Below, in pieces: positions 25,319 through 33,797 of a stretch of DNA of 64,000 nt. Positions within the stretch are counted from its first letter, which is position 1. Each line of letters opens with the position of its first letter. The position numbers and the translations under genes are program-made. The notes under the pieces were generated by a model. That model had not been told where the DNA came from. It saw nothing but the letters and a program-made list of their open reading frames with translations, and did not search any database. The DNA comes from Arthrobacter sp. StoSoilB19 (GTDB taxonomy: Bacteria > Actinomycetota > Actinomycetes > Actinomycetales > Micrococcaceae), in the NCBI RefSeq assembly GCF_019977275.1, contig NZ_AP024650.1, forward strand, positions 868,001 through 932,000. The letters run 5' to 3'.

Positions 25319-26521
25319 ATGCCTGTTGGCCTGATAGCACTCGCCCTGGGCGGGTTTGGCATAGGACTCACGGAATTCGTCATCGCCGGCCTCCTCCCGC
25401 AGGTGGCAACCGACTTTGGCGTCACCGAAGCGGAGGCCGGCTGGTTCATCTCCGGCTACGCACTCTCCGTGGTGGTGGGCGCGCTGGGCCTGACGGCAGC
25501 CGTGACGCGATTCCAGCGCAAGCCCGTACTGGCCGCACTGCTGGTCCTGTTCATTGCCGGAAACCTGCTTTCCGCCACTGCTGACGGTTACTGGCCAATG
25601 ATGCTGGGCCGCGTTGTTGCCGCCCTCTCGCACGGCGCCTTCTTTGGCATCGGGGCAGTGGTGGCGGCCGGCATGGTCCCGCCCAGCAAGAAGGCAGGCG
25701 CCATCGCGCTCATGTTCACGGGACTGACCGCGGCCAACGTCCTTGGCGTGCCGTTCGGGACGTTGCTGGGCCAGGCGGCCGGCTGGCGTGCCACCTTCTG
25801 GGCCATCACGGTCATTGGCGTGGCTGCGCTCGCTGGCATCCTGGCCCTGGTTCCCAAGCCGGCCCGTGAAGCGGGGCAGGCGGGAAGCCTCCGCTCCGAG
25901 CTTCGGGCCTTCCGCTCCGGCCAGGTGTGGCTTTCCATCCTGGTGACCATCCTCGGCTTCGGCGGCATGTTCGGCGCATTCACCTACATTGCGTACACCC
26001 TCACCGAGGTGTCCGGATTTGCGGCCTCCACCGTGCCATGGCTGCTCATTGTCTTCGGGGCGGGCCTCTTCGCCGGCAACACCCTTGGCGGCAAAGCCGC
26101 AGACCGCAACGTGGACCGGACGCTCCTGGTGGTGCTCGCCGCGCTGGCCGTGGTCATGGTGGTGTTCGCTCTGACGGCCGCCAGCCCTGTCCTGACGGTC
26201 ATGTCGCTGGTCCTGATGGGCGGCTTCGGCTTCGCCACCGTGCCGGGCCTGCAAATGCGCGTGATGAAGTATGCCTCCGGGGCTCCCACCCTGGCCTCCG
26301 GCGCCAACATCGGTGCCTTCAATGTGGGCAACGCCCTGGGCGCCTGGCTGGGAGGGGTCACCATCACCGCCGGCCTCGGCTACACCTCACCCATCTGGGC
26401 GGGCGCCGTGATCACCGTTGCGGGCCTGGCCGTCATGGCGTTCGCCGCCGCCGCGGCCAAGCGGGAACGGCAGCTTGAAGGCCAGGTGCCGGTGCCTGTC
26501 GAGGAGCTGGCCAGCCGCTAG
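25319..26521 (+). CDS. MFS transporter, DHA1/arabinose-efflux type
   Basis: The 400-residue, 12-segment carrier has the drug:H+ antiporter-1 pattern: LGGFGIGLTEFVIAGLLPQ, YALSVVVGALGLTAAV, LGRVVAALSHGAFFGIG and MFTGLTAANVLGVPFGTLLG (motif C-like in segment 5). These resemble AraJ/Cmx-type exporters of sugars or chloramphenicol-like compounds. ATG 25319 has AAAGGAGC upstream. It is paired with a divergent MarR repressor. The pair interrupts the iol cluster, so a role in inositol metabolism is not implied. It ends 13 bases from the convergent iolB. Confidence 0.88.
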   Translation: MPVGLIALALGGFGIGLTEFVIAGLLPQVATDFGVTEAEAGWFISGYALSVVVGALGLTAAVTRFQRKPVLAALLVLFIAGNLLSATADGYWPMMLGRVVAALSHGAFFGIGAVVAAGMVPPSKKAGAIALMFTGLTAANVLGVPFGTLLGQAAGWRATFWAITVIGVAALAGILALVPKPAREAGQAGSLRSELRAFRSGQVWLSILVTILGFGGMFGAFTYIAYTLTEVSGFAASTVPWLLIVFGAGLFAGNTLGGKAADRNVDRTLLVVLAALAVVMVVFALTAASPVLTVMSLVLMGGFGFATVPGLQMRVMKYASGAPTLASGANIGAFNVGNALGAWLGGVTITAGLGYTSPIWAGAVITVAGLAVMAFAAAAAKRERQLEGQVPVPVEELASR

Positions 26522-26534
26522 GCGGCGGGGTTCC

Positions 26535-27428
26535 TTAGGCACCGAACGGAAGCCGCGGGTCGATGTTTTGGGTCTCCCAGGTCTGACGCACCCAGCCATG
26601 GTGGGGATCGTCGCTGATCAGCCATTCCCGCACCGGGCCCGGACCTGCCATGACGTTGAGGTAGTAGAGGTCGTAGCCGGGCGCGGCCATCGCCGGGCCG
26701 TGCCAGCCGTAGGGGACCAGGACCACGTCGCCGGTGCGCACCTCGGCCGACACATCGATGGGCCGCTCATCGGAGGCGTAGACGCGCTGGTACCCGATGG
26801 CGTCGGCGTCGGGTGGTGCTGCGGAGCCGGACGCCACCTGGGTTTCGAAGTAGTAGATCTCTTCGAGCTGGGTCTCGCCGTCCTTTTCCTCGTCATGCTT
26901 GTGGGGAGGGTAGGAAGACCAGTTCCCTGCGGGGGTGAGGACCTCGCAGACGATGAACCGGTCGGCCTCCAGCGCTGCCGGGGTGCCGAAGTTGTGGACC
27001 TGGCGCGAGCAGTTGCCGGCGCCGCGTAGTTCCACGGGGGTCTCCGCGGCATGGACCAGCCGGGTGGGGTAGGAGGCTTTCGCGGGGGCCGTGGCCACTG
27101 CCACCCTGCCGCCGTCGGCGGATTTGATCCTCACGGCGCGTCCGGCGCCGGAATAAAGGACGTCGCTGGGCCCGGAGAAGACCGAGGGCCGGCCCGCCAG
27201 GGGATAGTCGGTGCCGTCAACCGTCACGGTGAAGGCCCCGTTGAGGGGCACCACGATCCGTTCCTCGTCCGCGGCGGAGAGTTCGACGGCGGCACCGGCC
27301 GGCACCGTGGCCACCTTCAGGCCGGTGTGCGCCCAGCCGTCCACGGCGAGGGAGGAGTCGGAGGTTCCGATCGAGATGTCCCATTTGCCGTCAGCGGCGG
27401 TGCCCAGGGGGTAAACCCAGTTGGTCAT
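26535..27428 (-). CDS. iolB: 5-deoxy-glucuronate isomerase
   Basis: The 297-residue cupin-fold isomerase converts 5-deoxy-glucuronate to 2-deoxy-5-keto-gluconate between IolD and IolC. It has the family's metal-binding set in SSYPPHKHDEEKDGETQLEE and the C-terminal VLVPYGWHGPAMAAPGYDLYYLN. Length is normal. It is transcribed with iolR (17-base gap, iolR first) on the opposite strand from the rest of the pathway. Its ribosome-binding region TCCAAGGAGCCAACT is repeated before the symporter gene at 32850. Confidence 0.94.
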   Translation of the reverse strand: MTNWVYPLGTAADGKWDISIGTSDSSLAVDGWAHTGLKVATVPAGAAVELSAADEERIVVPLNGAFTVTVDGTDYPLAGRPSVFSGPSDVLYSGAGRAVRIKSADGGRVAVATAPAKASYPTRLVHAAETPVELRGAGNCSRQVHNFGTPAALEADRFIVCEVLTPAGNWSSYPPHKHDEEKDGETQLEEIYYFETQVASGSAAPPDADAIGYQRVYASDERPIDVSAEVRTGDVVLVPYGWHGPAMAAPGYDLYYLNVMAGPGPVREWLISDDPHHGWVRQTWETQNIDPRLPFGA

Positions 27429-27445
27429 GGAGTTGGCTCCTTGGA

Positions 27446-28207
27446 TTATCGCTGTACGAGAGTCATTTCAAAACTGTAGGAATCGGCGCGGTACACGTGG
27501 TGGCCCGTTTCCACGCGCCGCCCGGTGTCGTCGACGGCAGTACGTTCCATGGTGACCAGCGCGGATCCCGGCGTCGTGTCCAGCATGGAGGCCTGGTAGT
27601 CGTTGGCATTGACGGCGCCGATGCGCTGGTTGGCCAGGCGGAAGTTGACCCCGCCGCGCCGGAGGATCGAGTACAGGCCTTCAGCGGCGAGCATGGCCTC
27701 ATCCATTTCCGCGATGTCGTCCCGAACCCAGTTCTCCATGAGGGCCAGCGGATTGCCGCCTACCTTCCGGAGCCGGGTGAAGTGATAGACCTTTGAGCCT
27801 GCCGGAAGCTGCAGTGTTGCCCGGGTGGCGTCGTCGGCTTCAATGTGGGAGAAGCTCAGGACTTCGGTGGTGGGTTTCTTGCCGTCGTTGGTGAGGTCGT
27901 CGTAAAGGCTGGAAAGCTCGAGCGGACGGCGCACCTGGCTGGAGACCACCTGGGTTCCCACGCCGCGTTTACGGACCAGGAGTCCGGAGCGGACCAGCTC
28001 GTCCATGGCCTTGCGCATGGTGGGCCGGGACAGGTTGAGCTGGGCGGCCAGGTCGATTTCGTTCTCCAGCCGGCTTCCGGGTTCCAGCACCCCGCTGTAG
28101 ATGGCCGCTTCGATGCCCTGGACCACCTGGTGGTACAGGGGCACGGGAGAAGAGCGGTCGATGCTGAGTCCCAGATTGTTCGCCACGGTGCGTTCCCTCA
28201 TGTTCAT
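27446..28207 (-). CDS. iolR: GntR/HutC-family regulator, probable inositol repressor
   Basis: About 253 residues with an N-terminal winged helix (PLYHQVVQGIEAAIYSGVLE, LNLSRPTMRKAMDELVRSGL, RKRGVGTQVV) and a C-terminal UTRA effector domain (EVLSFSHIEADD, VYHFTRLRKVGGNPLALMEN). Cotranscription with iolB and proximity to the iol genes suggest that it senses an inositol intermediate. ATG 28207 and ATG 28201 are both possible. The frame opens at GTG 28291, but the extra residues are Arg-rich and unlike the family. A GTGGC-GCACT-GCCAC inverted repeat (28241-28255) lies just upstream. Confidence 0.85.
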   Translation of the reverse strand: MNMRERTVANNLGLSIDRSSPVPLYHQVVQGIEAAIYSGVLEPGSRLENEIDLAAQLNLSRPTMRKAMDELVRSGLLVRKRGVGTQVVSSQVRRPLELSSLYDDLTNDGKKPTTEVLSFSHIEADDATRATLQLPAGSKVYHFTRLRKVGGNPLALMENWVRDDIAEMDEAMLAAEGLYSILRRGGVNFRLANQRIGAVNANDYQASMLDTTPGSALVTMERTAVDDTGRRVETGHHVYRADSYSFEMTLVQR

Positions 28208-28452
28208 GTCTGCGCGTCCGCCCGACCGGCGCCTGCGCCAGTGGCGCACTGCCACCATATGTTCGCTTGATAGGACATACTCTTCTTCCACGATCGTAAC
28301 AGGCGCTACTCCCGGGTCAAGGGAGGCAGGCAGAATCAGGCGGGGTGGCAGGCTTCCGGTCCCCGGGAGAATTTGAGAGGCAACAAGGTCCGGCCAGCGT
28401 TGCCTTGCGTGGCCTAGGCTGGCTCCATGATGTGGACTGGAAGGCGGCAGCC

Positions 28453-29586
28453 GTGAATTTCGCCGGAAGCCTTGGTCCCCGTCCCCGCAACCTCGAGGTC
28501 CAGGATCTGGCCAGCTTCGACCGCCTGGTGGCCGGCGGCGCAGTTAACCTGCATGGCTGGCACGCGCAGTCGCTGGACCTGCGGGGCCGGTCGGCCGCCC
28601 TGAAGAGCGTCACCGTCGAAGGTGCCATGTTCCTCGGCTGCCTGTTCGACGACGGCATGGAAGGCAACCTGCGCAGCCGCGGTGCCCTGATTTTTCCCCG
28701 GCTGGAAGGCGTCCCCTTCGACCCCTACCGGGCATCGCTGTACTCCCCGGCTGAACTGTATGCCGGACTGGCATCGTCTCCCTACGAGGAACTGCCGGAC
28801 GCCCGCATCTACCACTGGAGCATCCAGTCCGGCCAGCGGCGCCGCGTGGATGCGACCCTGGCCTCTGCCCTGCACGACCATGCCATCGGGGACGCGCTGG
28901 AAGAGCTGACGGGGTCGGCGGCCTGGACCCGCCGCTCCATCGTCGGGGTCATGGGCGGCCATGCAGCGCCGCGCGGCAGCCTGGAGTTCGCGGAGGCGGC
29001 ACGGCTGGGCAGGCTCCTGGCCCTCCAGGGGTATTCGGTGGCTACCGGCGGCGGGCCCGGCGCCATGGAGGCGGCCAACCTGGGCGCTTACCTGAGCCAG
29101 GCGTCCGACGGCGACCTGGACGCAGCGCTAGGCACGCTTGCCGCGGTCCCCGGGTTCCGTCCCTCGGTGTCGGCGTGGGCACGCGCGGCGGCGGCCGTCG
29201 TCGAACGTCATCCGGGCGGGACTGCATCCCTGGGGATCCCCACCTGGTTCTACGGGCACGAACCGCCCAACTACTTTGCCACGCACATCGCCAAATACTT
29301 CGCCAACGCCATCCGGGAGGCCATCCTGCTGGAACTGTGCCACGGCGGAATCGTCTTCCTGCCCGGAGCAGCCGGGACCGTCCAGGAGATCTTCCAGGAC
29401 GCCTGCGAAAACTACTATGGCGCCCGCGAGAAAGTGGCGCCCATGGTGCTGGTGGGGCGGCGCCACTGGGAGCAGGAGTACCCGGCCTGGCCCATGCTGC
29501 GCAGCCTGGCCGCCGGGCGGCCCATGGCGGACTACATTCACCTGGTGGATACGGTGGATCAGGCCGTGGAGGTCCTCCGGGGCTGA
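28453..29586 (+). CDS. LOG-like Rossmann-fold nucleotide-binding protein
   Basis: The 377-residue protein has a C-terminal half with the lysine-decarboxylase-like (LOG) features VMGGHAAPRGS, ATGGGPGAMEAANLGAYL and the nucleotide motif LPGAAGTVQEIFQDA (form PGxxGTxxE). Classic LOG proteins release cytokinin bases and are near 200 residues, so the first 180 residues here are an extra domain I do not recognise (RSRGALIFPRLEGVPFDPYR). GTG 28453 is favoured by GGAAGG 8 bases upstream; GTG 28345 is also open. It ends 3 bases from the convergent VIT1 gene. Confidence 0.72.
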   Translation: MNFAGSLGPRPRNLEVQDLASFDRLVAGGAVNLHGWHAQSLDLRGRSAALKSVTVEGAMFLGCLFDDGMEGNLRSRGALIFPRLEGVPFDPYRASLYSPAELYAGLASSPYEELPDARIYHWSIQSGQRRRVDATLASALHDHAIGDALEELTGSAAWTRRSIVGVMGGHAAPRGSLEFAEAARLGRLLALQGYSVATGGGPGAMEAANLGAYLSQASDGDLDAALGTLAAVPGFRPSVSAWARAAAAVVERHPGGTASLGIPTWFYGHEPPNYFATHIAKYFANAIREAILLELCHGGIVFLPGAAGTVQEIFQDACENYYGAREKVAPMVLVGRRHWEQEYPAWPMLRSLAAGRPMADYIHLVDTVDQAVEVLRG

Positions 29587-29589
29587 GCC

Positions 29590-30750
29590 CTATCCGACCG
29601 CCGTGCCGAAGAGCAGGCCCAGCAGGTAGGTGATGCCGGCGGCGCCGAGGCCGATGGCGAGCTGGCGCAGGCCGCGGGTCAGCGGGGAGGTGCCGGACAG
29701 CAGGCCGACGGCGGCACCGGTGGCCAGCAGGGCGATGCCCACCAGCACCCCGGCCACCACCAATGCGGCGACCCCGGTCAGGCCGAACAGGAACGGCAGG
29801 ATGGGCACGATGGCGCCGGAGGCGAAGAAGCAGAAGCTGGACAGCGCCGCACCCCAGGCCGTCCCCACGGCCTCGTGCTGGTCCTCTTCCTCCGGCAGAT
29901 CCGGCTGCAGGGACAGGCTGGGGTCGCAGTCGCAGGACAGCAGCCCCATGCGCTCGGCCACCCGGTGTTCCGCCGCCTCGCGGGACATCCCGCGGGCCAG
30001 GTACACCAGGAGGAGTTCGTTGTGTTCAAGGTCCAGCTGGGGCGCGGCCGCCAGCGTGATCTGCGTGGGGCGGGTGGCCGCCAGCAGCTCGCGCTGGGAA
30101 CGCACGGAGATGAATTCCCCGGCGCCCATGGACATGGCACCGGCCAGCAGCCCGGCGATGCCGCTCAGCAGCACCACGGTGCTGGCCACGCCGGACGCCG
30201 CCATGCCCATCACCAGGGAGAGGTTGCTGACCAGGCCGTCGTTCGCGCCGAAGACCGCTGCGCGGAACGTACCGGCCAGGCGGTTGCGGCCGCGCGTTGC
30301 CAGGCCCCGCACCACTTCCTCATGGATCTGCTCATCGGCGGCCATGGCCGGAGTGGCGTTGGGGTCCTTGGCGTAGGGGGAGCGGCCCTCGGCGCGCTGG
30401 GCGAGGGCCAGCACGAACACGGAGCCAAAGTGCCGGGCCAGGAACCCCAGGAAACGGCTCCGCGCCGAGGCCCTCTTTGGTTTGCCCGCGTGGTCTCCCA
30501 GCAGGGCCAGCCAGTGGGCCTCGTGCCGGCCTTCGGCCTCGGCCAGGGCCAGGAGGATGTCCCGTTCCTCCCCCTCGCGGTTCTGGGCGAGGTCCCGGTA
30601 GACGGCTGCTTCCGCGCGCTCGTCCGCCAGGTATTGGCGCCACCGTTTGATGTTCGACGGCGAGGGCTGGCTTTGCGGGGTGCCGGCGGCCTCCGGGTGC
30701 GGGGTCCGGGAATTGGACCCGACGTTGTTGGACTGGGCGTGCTGCGACAC
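29590..30750 (-). CDS. Ferritin-like/VIT1-CCC1 fusion membrane protein
   Basis: Residues 30-170 of 386 form a ferritin-like four-helix domain with carboxylate ligands (YLADERAEAAVYRDLAQ, AEAEGRHEAHWLALLGD, ADEQIHEEVVRGL). The rest is a VIT1/CCC1 transporter with FGANDGLVSNLSLVMG, SMGAGEFISVRSQRE and five hydrophobic segments. Plant and yeast VIT1/CCC1 move Fe or Mn into vacuoles. Bacterial ferritin-fused forms (MbfA) export iron, so iron or manganese efflux is likely. GTG 30750 has AGGAG upstream and is preferred over the start at 30777. Confidence 0.85.
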   Translation of the reverse strand: MSQHAQSNNVGSNSRTPHPEAAGTPQSQPSPSNIKRWRQYLADERAEAAVYRDLAQNREGEERDILLALAEAEGRHEAHWLALLGDHAGKPKRASARSRFLGFLARHFGSVFVLALAQRAEGRSPYAKDPNATPAMAADEQIHEEVVRGLATRGRNRLAGTFRAAVFGANDGLVSNLSLVMGMAASGVASTVVLLSGIAGLLAGAMSMGAGEFISVRSQRELLAATRPTQITLAAAPQLDLEHNELLLVYLARGMSREAAEHRVAERMGLLSCDCDPSLSLQPDLPEEEDQHEAVGTAWGAALSSFCFFASGAIVPILPFLFGLTGVAALVVAGVLVGIALLATGAAVGLLSGTSPLTRGLRQLAIGLGAAGITYLLGLLFGTAVG

Positions 30751-30921
30751 TGGTAACTCCTGGGCTGGAAAGGGCATGTTTATCGCGCCTTTGCCTTGCC
30801 AGCGTACTGCGTATTTCCGCGGTTTTTTGGCTGGCCAACCTCGCTGGGAACTTTCGGTATGCCTTAAAAGCGGGGCCGATACCGCCCCCGTTGGCCACTC
30901 TTCCGGGCGCCGCCACGACTA

Positions 30922-30951
30922 TTGACCCGTCCGCCCGGCGGGTGCTGTGAT
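30922..30951 (+). promoter_or_regulatory. Candidate promoter of the small acidic protein gene
   Basis: TTGACC (30922-30927) and TGTGAT (30946-30951) are spaced by 18 bases. The 266-base divergent gap 30751-31016 holds nothing else I can support. Confidence 0.35.
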
Positions 30952-31016
30952 GAAGGTGTGGCGCATCCTGCGCCCTACCCTAAAGAGCACGTCAGGCGAA
31001 TAACGGAGGTTGAATC

Positions 31017-31238
31017 ATGAGCACCACCGGACAGCACCCGGACATGCCGCACCTGGACGCCGTGGAAGCGGACCCCGCCTACGATTACGCCGAGGATGCG
31101 CCGGTAGACGATGCGGACGCGGAGGACGGGGTCCTTGATGAAGGGGAACCGGTGGTCCAGCCGCCACCGATAGTCATCGACGCCGAAGACCGCGAGGTCC
31201 CGCTGGATGACGACGAGCCCCGCGACACTGAGGGGTAG
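31017..31238 (+). CDS. Small acidic hypothetical protein
   Basis: The 73-residue protein is very rich in Asp and Glu (AEDAPVDDADAEDG, PLDDDEPRDTEG) with a short PPP stretch, and has no membrane segment or known domain. A strong ribosome-binding site (CGGAGGTTGA) precedes the ATG by 5 bases, and a perfect terminator hairpin follows 22 bases after the stop, so it looks like a real single-gene unit. It is probably disordered. Function unknown. Confidence 0.65.
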   Translation: MSTTGQHPDMPHLDAVEADPAYDYAEDAPVDDADAEDGVLDEGEPVVQPPPIVIDAEDREVPLDDDEPRDTEG

Positions 31239-31260
31239 GGACCCAGGAGGGTAGGACTTA

Positions 31261-31310
31261 CGACGGCGGCGCCTCCTTGCGCGTGAATGCGAAAGGAGGC
31301 GCCGCCGTCG
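31261..31310. terminator. Bidirectional hairpin terminator
   Basis: An 18-base perfect stem: CGACGGCGGCGCCTCCTT at 31261-31278 pairs with 31293-31310, with a 14-base loop. It separates the plus-strand acidic protein gene from the convergent symporter gene. No long T-run follows on either side. Confidence 0.8.
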
Positions 31311-31329
31311 TGCTTAATGCTTAGTCAAG

Positions 31330-32850
31330 TCAGCGGCCGGCGAGGACTTCCTCGGGCGCTTCTTCCGGCTCCTGGCCGGCAACACGAAGCTGCCAGGCAC
31401 GCATGACGGCGGGGTCCGTGGGGCGGGTAAGCAGCGAAGCCGTGATGTAGACAACCGCGGAGGCGATCAGGCCGTAGTAGATGGGCTCGTTGGCGTATAT
31501 CCCGTCCAGCGGGGCCTTGGCGTTCACTTCCAGGATGATCATGGTGCCGAGGGTGATGACCGAACCGACAGCCATGGACGCGGCGGCTGCCACGCCGGTG
31601 CCCCGCTTCCACACCAGGCCGCCCAGGATGGCCACCAGCAGGCCGCCCACCAGGATGTCGTAGGCAATGGTCAGGGCCGCTACCACGTCCTTGGTGATGA
31701 TGGCGATGACGATGGCCACAATGCCCAGCGCCAGGACCCAGATGCGGTTGGCCTTGACGTCGTGCTCCGGGTTTTCGGTGTCGCCGGTGTTGACGTCCTT
31801 GCCGAACCAGCCGGCAACGAACGGCAGGACGTCGGCACGGGCAACGGTGGCGGCGGCGATGAGGGCGCCGGACGCGGTGGACATCATGGCAGCCACGGCG
31901 GCGGCCAGGACCAGTCCGCCGATGCCGACGGGGAGCAGGTTCTGGGCCACCTCGGCGTAGACGTCGTCCTTCGCCGCGATCTTGACGTTGGCCAGGGCCA
32001 CGTTGGCGGCCATGCCGATCAGCGCACCGGCCACGCCGTAGAGGATGCAGTAGATGCCGGCGGTGGCGCCGCCCCAACGGGCCACCCTTGGGGTCTTGGC
32101 GGTGAACACGCGCTGCCAGATGTCCTGGCCGATCAGCAGGCCCAGGGTGTAGACGACGAAGTAGGTGATGATCGTCTGGACGCCGATGCCGTCCATCTGG
32201 AAGAAGCTGGCATCCACGCGGCTGCGGATCCCGTCGAGGCCGCCCGCGGCGTTCAGGGTGAAGGGGAGCATGAGGAAGAAGATGCCCACCGTCTTGATCA
32301 CGAACTGGACCTGGTCCGCAAGGGTGATGGACCACATGCCGCCGATGGTGGAGTACACCAGGACGATCGCGCCGCCGATGGCGATGGCCAGCGCCCGGTC
32401 CAGGTTGAACAGCACGACGAAGATGGTGGCATAGGCGCCGGTTGACGTGGCGCAGAGCATCAACGTGTACGCGAGCATGACGATGCCGGAGGCTTGGGTG
32501 GCCTTGCTCCCGTAGCGGAGGGTGAGCATCTGGGACACGGTGTAGATCTTCAGTTTCTGGATGGTCCCGGCGAAGAGAAGGCTCAGCAGCAGGACGCCGG
32601 CGCCAATGGCCACCACCAGCCACATGCCGGAGATGCCGAACTTGTAGCCAAGGCCCACGCCGCCCACCGTGGACGCCCCGCCGAGGACGACGGCGGCCAT
32701 GGTCCCGGTGTACAGGAACGGTCCCAGGCGACGGCCGGCAACGAGGAAGTCGCTGTTGTTCCTGGTGCGGGATTTGCCCCACCAGCCGAAGGCCAGCATT
32801 GCGAGCAGATACACCACCACGATGGCGATGTTGATGGCACTTGCATCCAT
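31330..32850 (-). CDS. Sodium:solute symporter family (SSS) transporter
   Basis: The 506-residue protein has about 13 membrane segments and the SSS pattern: SDFLVAGRRLGPFLYTGTM near residue 35, GGASTVGGVGLGYKFG, and GLVLAAAVAAMMSTASGALIAA for the sodium-site helix. The substrate is not readable from sequence. It is divergent from an XRE-cupin regulator followed by an agmatinase-family enzyme and a ThDP enzyme, so import of agmatine, guanidinobutyrate or a related compound is likely. ATG 32850 has CAAGGAG upstream. A long second frame over the same strand is a GC artefact. Confidence 0.88.
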   Translation of the reverse strand: MDASAINIAIVVVYLLAMLAFGWWGKSRTRNNSDFLVAGRRLGPFLYTGTMAAVVLGGASTVGGVGLGYKFGISGMWLVVAIGAGVLLLSLLFAGTIQKLKIYTVSQMLTLRYGSKATQASGIVMLAYTLMLCATSTGAYATIFVVLFNLDRALAIAIGGAIVLVYSTIGGMWSITLADQVQFVIKTVGIFFLMLPFTLNAAGGLDGIRSRVDASFFQMDGIGVQTIITYFVVYTLGLLIGQDIWQRVFTAKTPRVARWGGATAGIYCILYGVAGALIGMAANVALANVKIAAKDDVYAEVAQNLLPVGIGGLVLAAAVAAMMSTASGALIAAATVARADVLPFVAGWFGKDVNTGDTENPEHDVKANRIWVLALGIVAIVIAIITKDVVAALTIAYDILVGGLLVAILGGLVWKRGTGVAAAASMAVGSVITLGTMIILEVNAKAPLDGIYANEPIYYGLIASAVVYITASLLTRPTDPAVMRAWQLRVAGQEPEEAPEEVLAGR

Positions 32851-32940
32851 AGTTGGCTCCTTGGAGCTGTGGGCCGGGTGTGGTGCCGGGGGCGACGGCG
32901 CCCGGCACCGCCGCGGACGAACGGAGAGGGGTTCCTGGTA

Positions 32941-32955
32941 TTGCCTTATAGGCAA
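32941..32955. promoter_or_regulatory. Palindromic operator in the symporter promoter
   Basis: TTGCCT-TAT-AGGCAA is a perfect 6-3-6 inverted repeat, 91 bases before the symporter start. On the minus strand it contains TATAAG, a plausible -10 box, so protein binding would occlude the promoter. The divergent XRE-cupin regulator is the likely binder. Confidence 0.6.
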
Positions 32956-33036
32956 CAGGAGTTTCCAAAGACTAGAGTGTGACGGCTGCAACAGTCAAGG
33001 ATCGGAACGCCGGTGCCGCTCCCGTGTGGCATGCGC

Positions 33037-33064
33037 GTGTCACAAAAGCGCCGCAGATTAGTAT
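33037..33064 (+). promoter_or_regulatory. Candidate promoter of the XRE-cupin gene
   Basis: GTGTCA (33037-33042) and TAGTAT (33059-33064) are 16 bases apart, placing transcription start near 33071, about 38 bases before the ATG. Confidence 0.4.
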
Positions 33065-33108
33065 GGCTCGAGAGTGGAGCCGGACTGCCGGCCATGAAAG
33101 GTTCGTAG

Positions 33109-33684
33109 ATGAAGGCACTGCCAGTTGAGCCCAGTAACGTCCCTGTTGCCATCGGCTCAAGGATCCGGGCCGCCCGGCAGTCCCAGCGGCTCACCATCGA
33201 GCAGGTTGCCGATGCCACCGGCCTGACAAAGGGTTTCCTCAGCAGGGTGGAGCGGGACCTGACCTCACCGTCGGTGGCCTCACTGGTGACGCTCTGCCAG
33301 GTCCTGTCCATTTCCATTGGCGACCTTTTTGCGGCACCCGAGACCCACTTGACCAAGCGGAACGACGGCCCCCGGATTTCGCTCGGCGGCCAGGGCATCG
33401 TGGAGCGGCTCCTGACGGCGCGCTCGGAGCGCAGGGTCCAGATCATCCAGGCCGTGATCGAGCCGCACGGCCGCGGCGAGTCCGAGCTCTATGCGGTGGA
33501 CTGCGACGTGGATGTGCTGCATGTGATCAAGGGGTCCATCAAGCTGATCCTCACCAACGAGGAATACGACCTGAGCACCGGCGACACCGTAACCTTTCCC
33601 GGCCGCGAACCCCATACCTGGGTCAACCCCACGGACAAGCCCGTAGAGGTGCTCTGGGTCCTGGTGCCCGCCGCCAGCCGCTGA
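33109..33684 (+). CDS. XRE-family regulator with C-terminal cupin domain
   Basis: The 191-residue protein has an N-terminal HTH (IGSRIRAARQSQRLTIEQVA, LTKGFLSRVERDLTSPSVAS) and a C-terminal cupin barrel (VLHVIKGSIKLILTNEEYDL, GDTVTFPGREPHTWVNP). This architecture (PuuR-like) often controls polyamine or amino-acid catabolism by binding a substrate in the cupin. It stands between the symporter and the ureohydrolase and probably regulates both through the palindrome at 32941. Confidence 0.9.
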   Translation: MKALPVEPSNVPVAIGSRIRAARQSQRLTIEQVADATGLTKGFLSRVERDLTSPSVASLVTLCQVLSISIGDLFAAPETHLTKRNDGPRISLGGQGIVERLLTARSERRVQIIQAVIEPHGRGESELYAVDCDVDVLHVIKGSIKLILTNEEYDLSTGDTVTFPGREPHTWVNPTDKPVEVLWVLVPAASR

Positions 33685-33797
33685 CTTGTCCTCGGGGTTC
33701 GGGGGTAGGTTTGGTAAACACCTGATGCTCTAGGGGAAACAGGAGTGTATGATTGCAGTCACACCTGTCCCTTACCTCCTCGAAGGAGAGGCCTCCA

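Noticed and set aside
31325..32968. A 547-codon open frame on the minus strand overlapping the symporter gene in another frame
   Set aside because: Its product is Arg/His/Gly-rich without domains, whereas the 31330-32850 frame encodes a clean SSS transporter. Long shadow frames are normal at this GC content.
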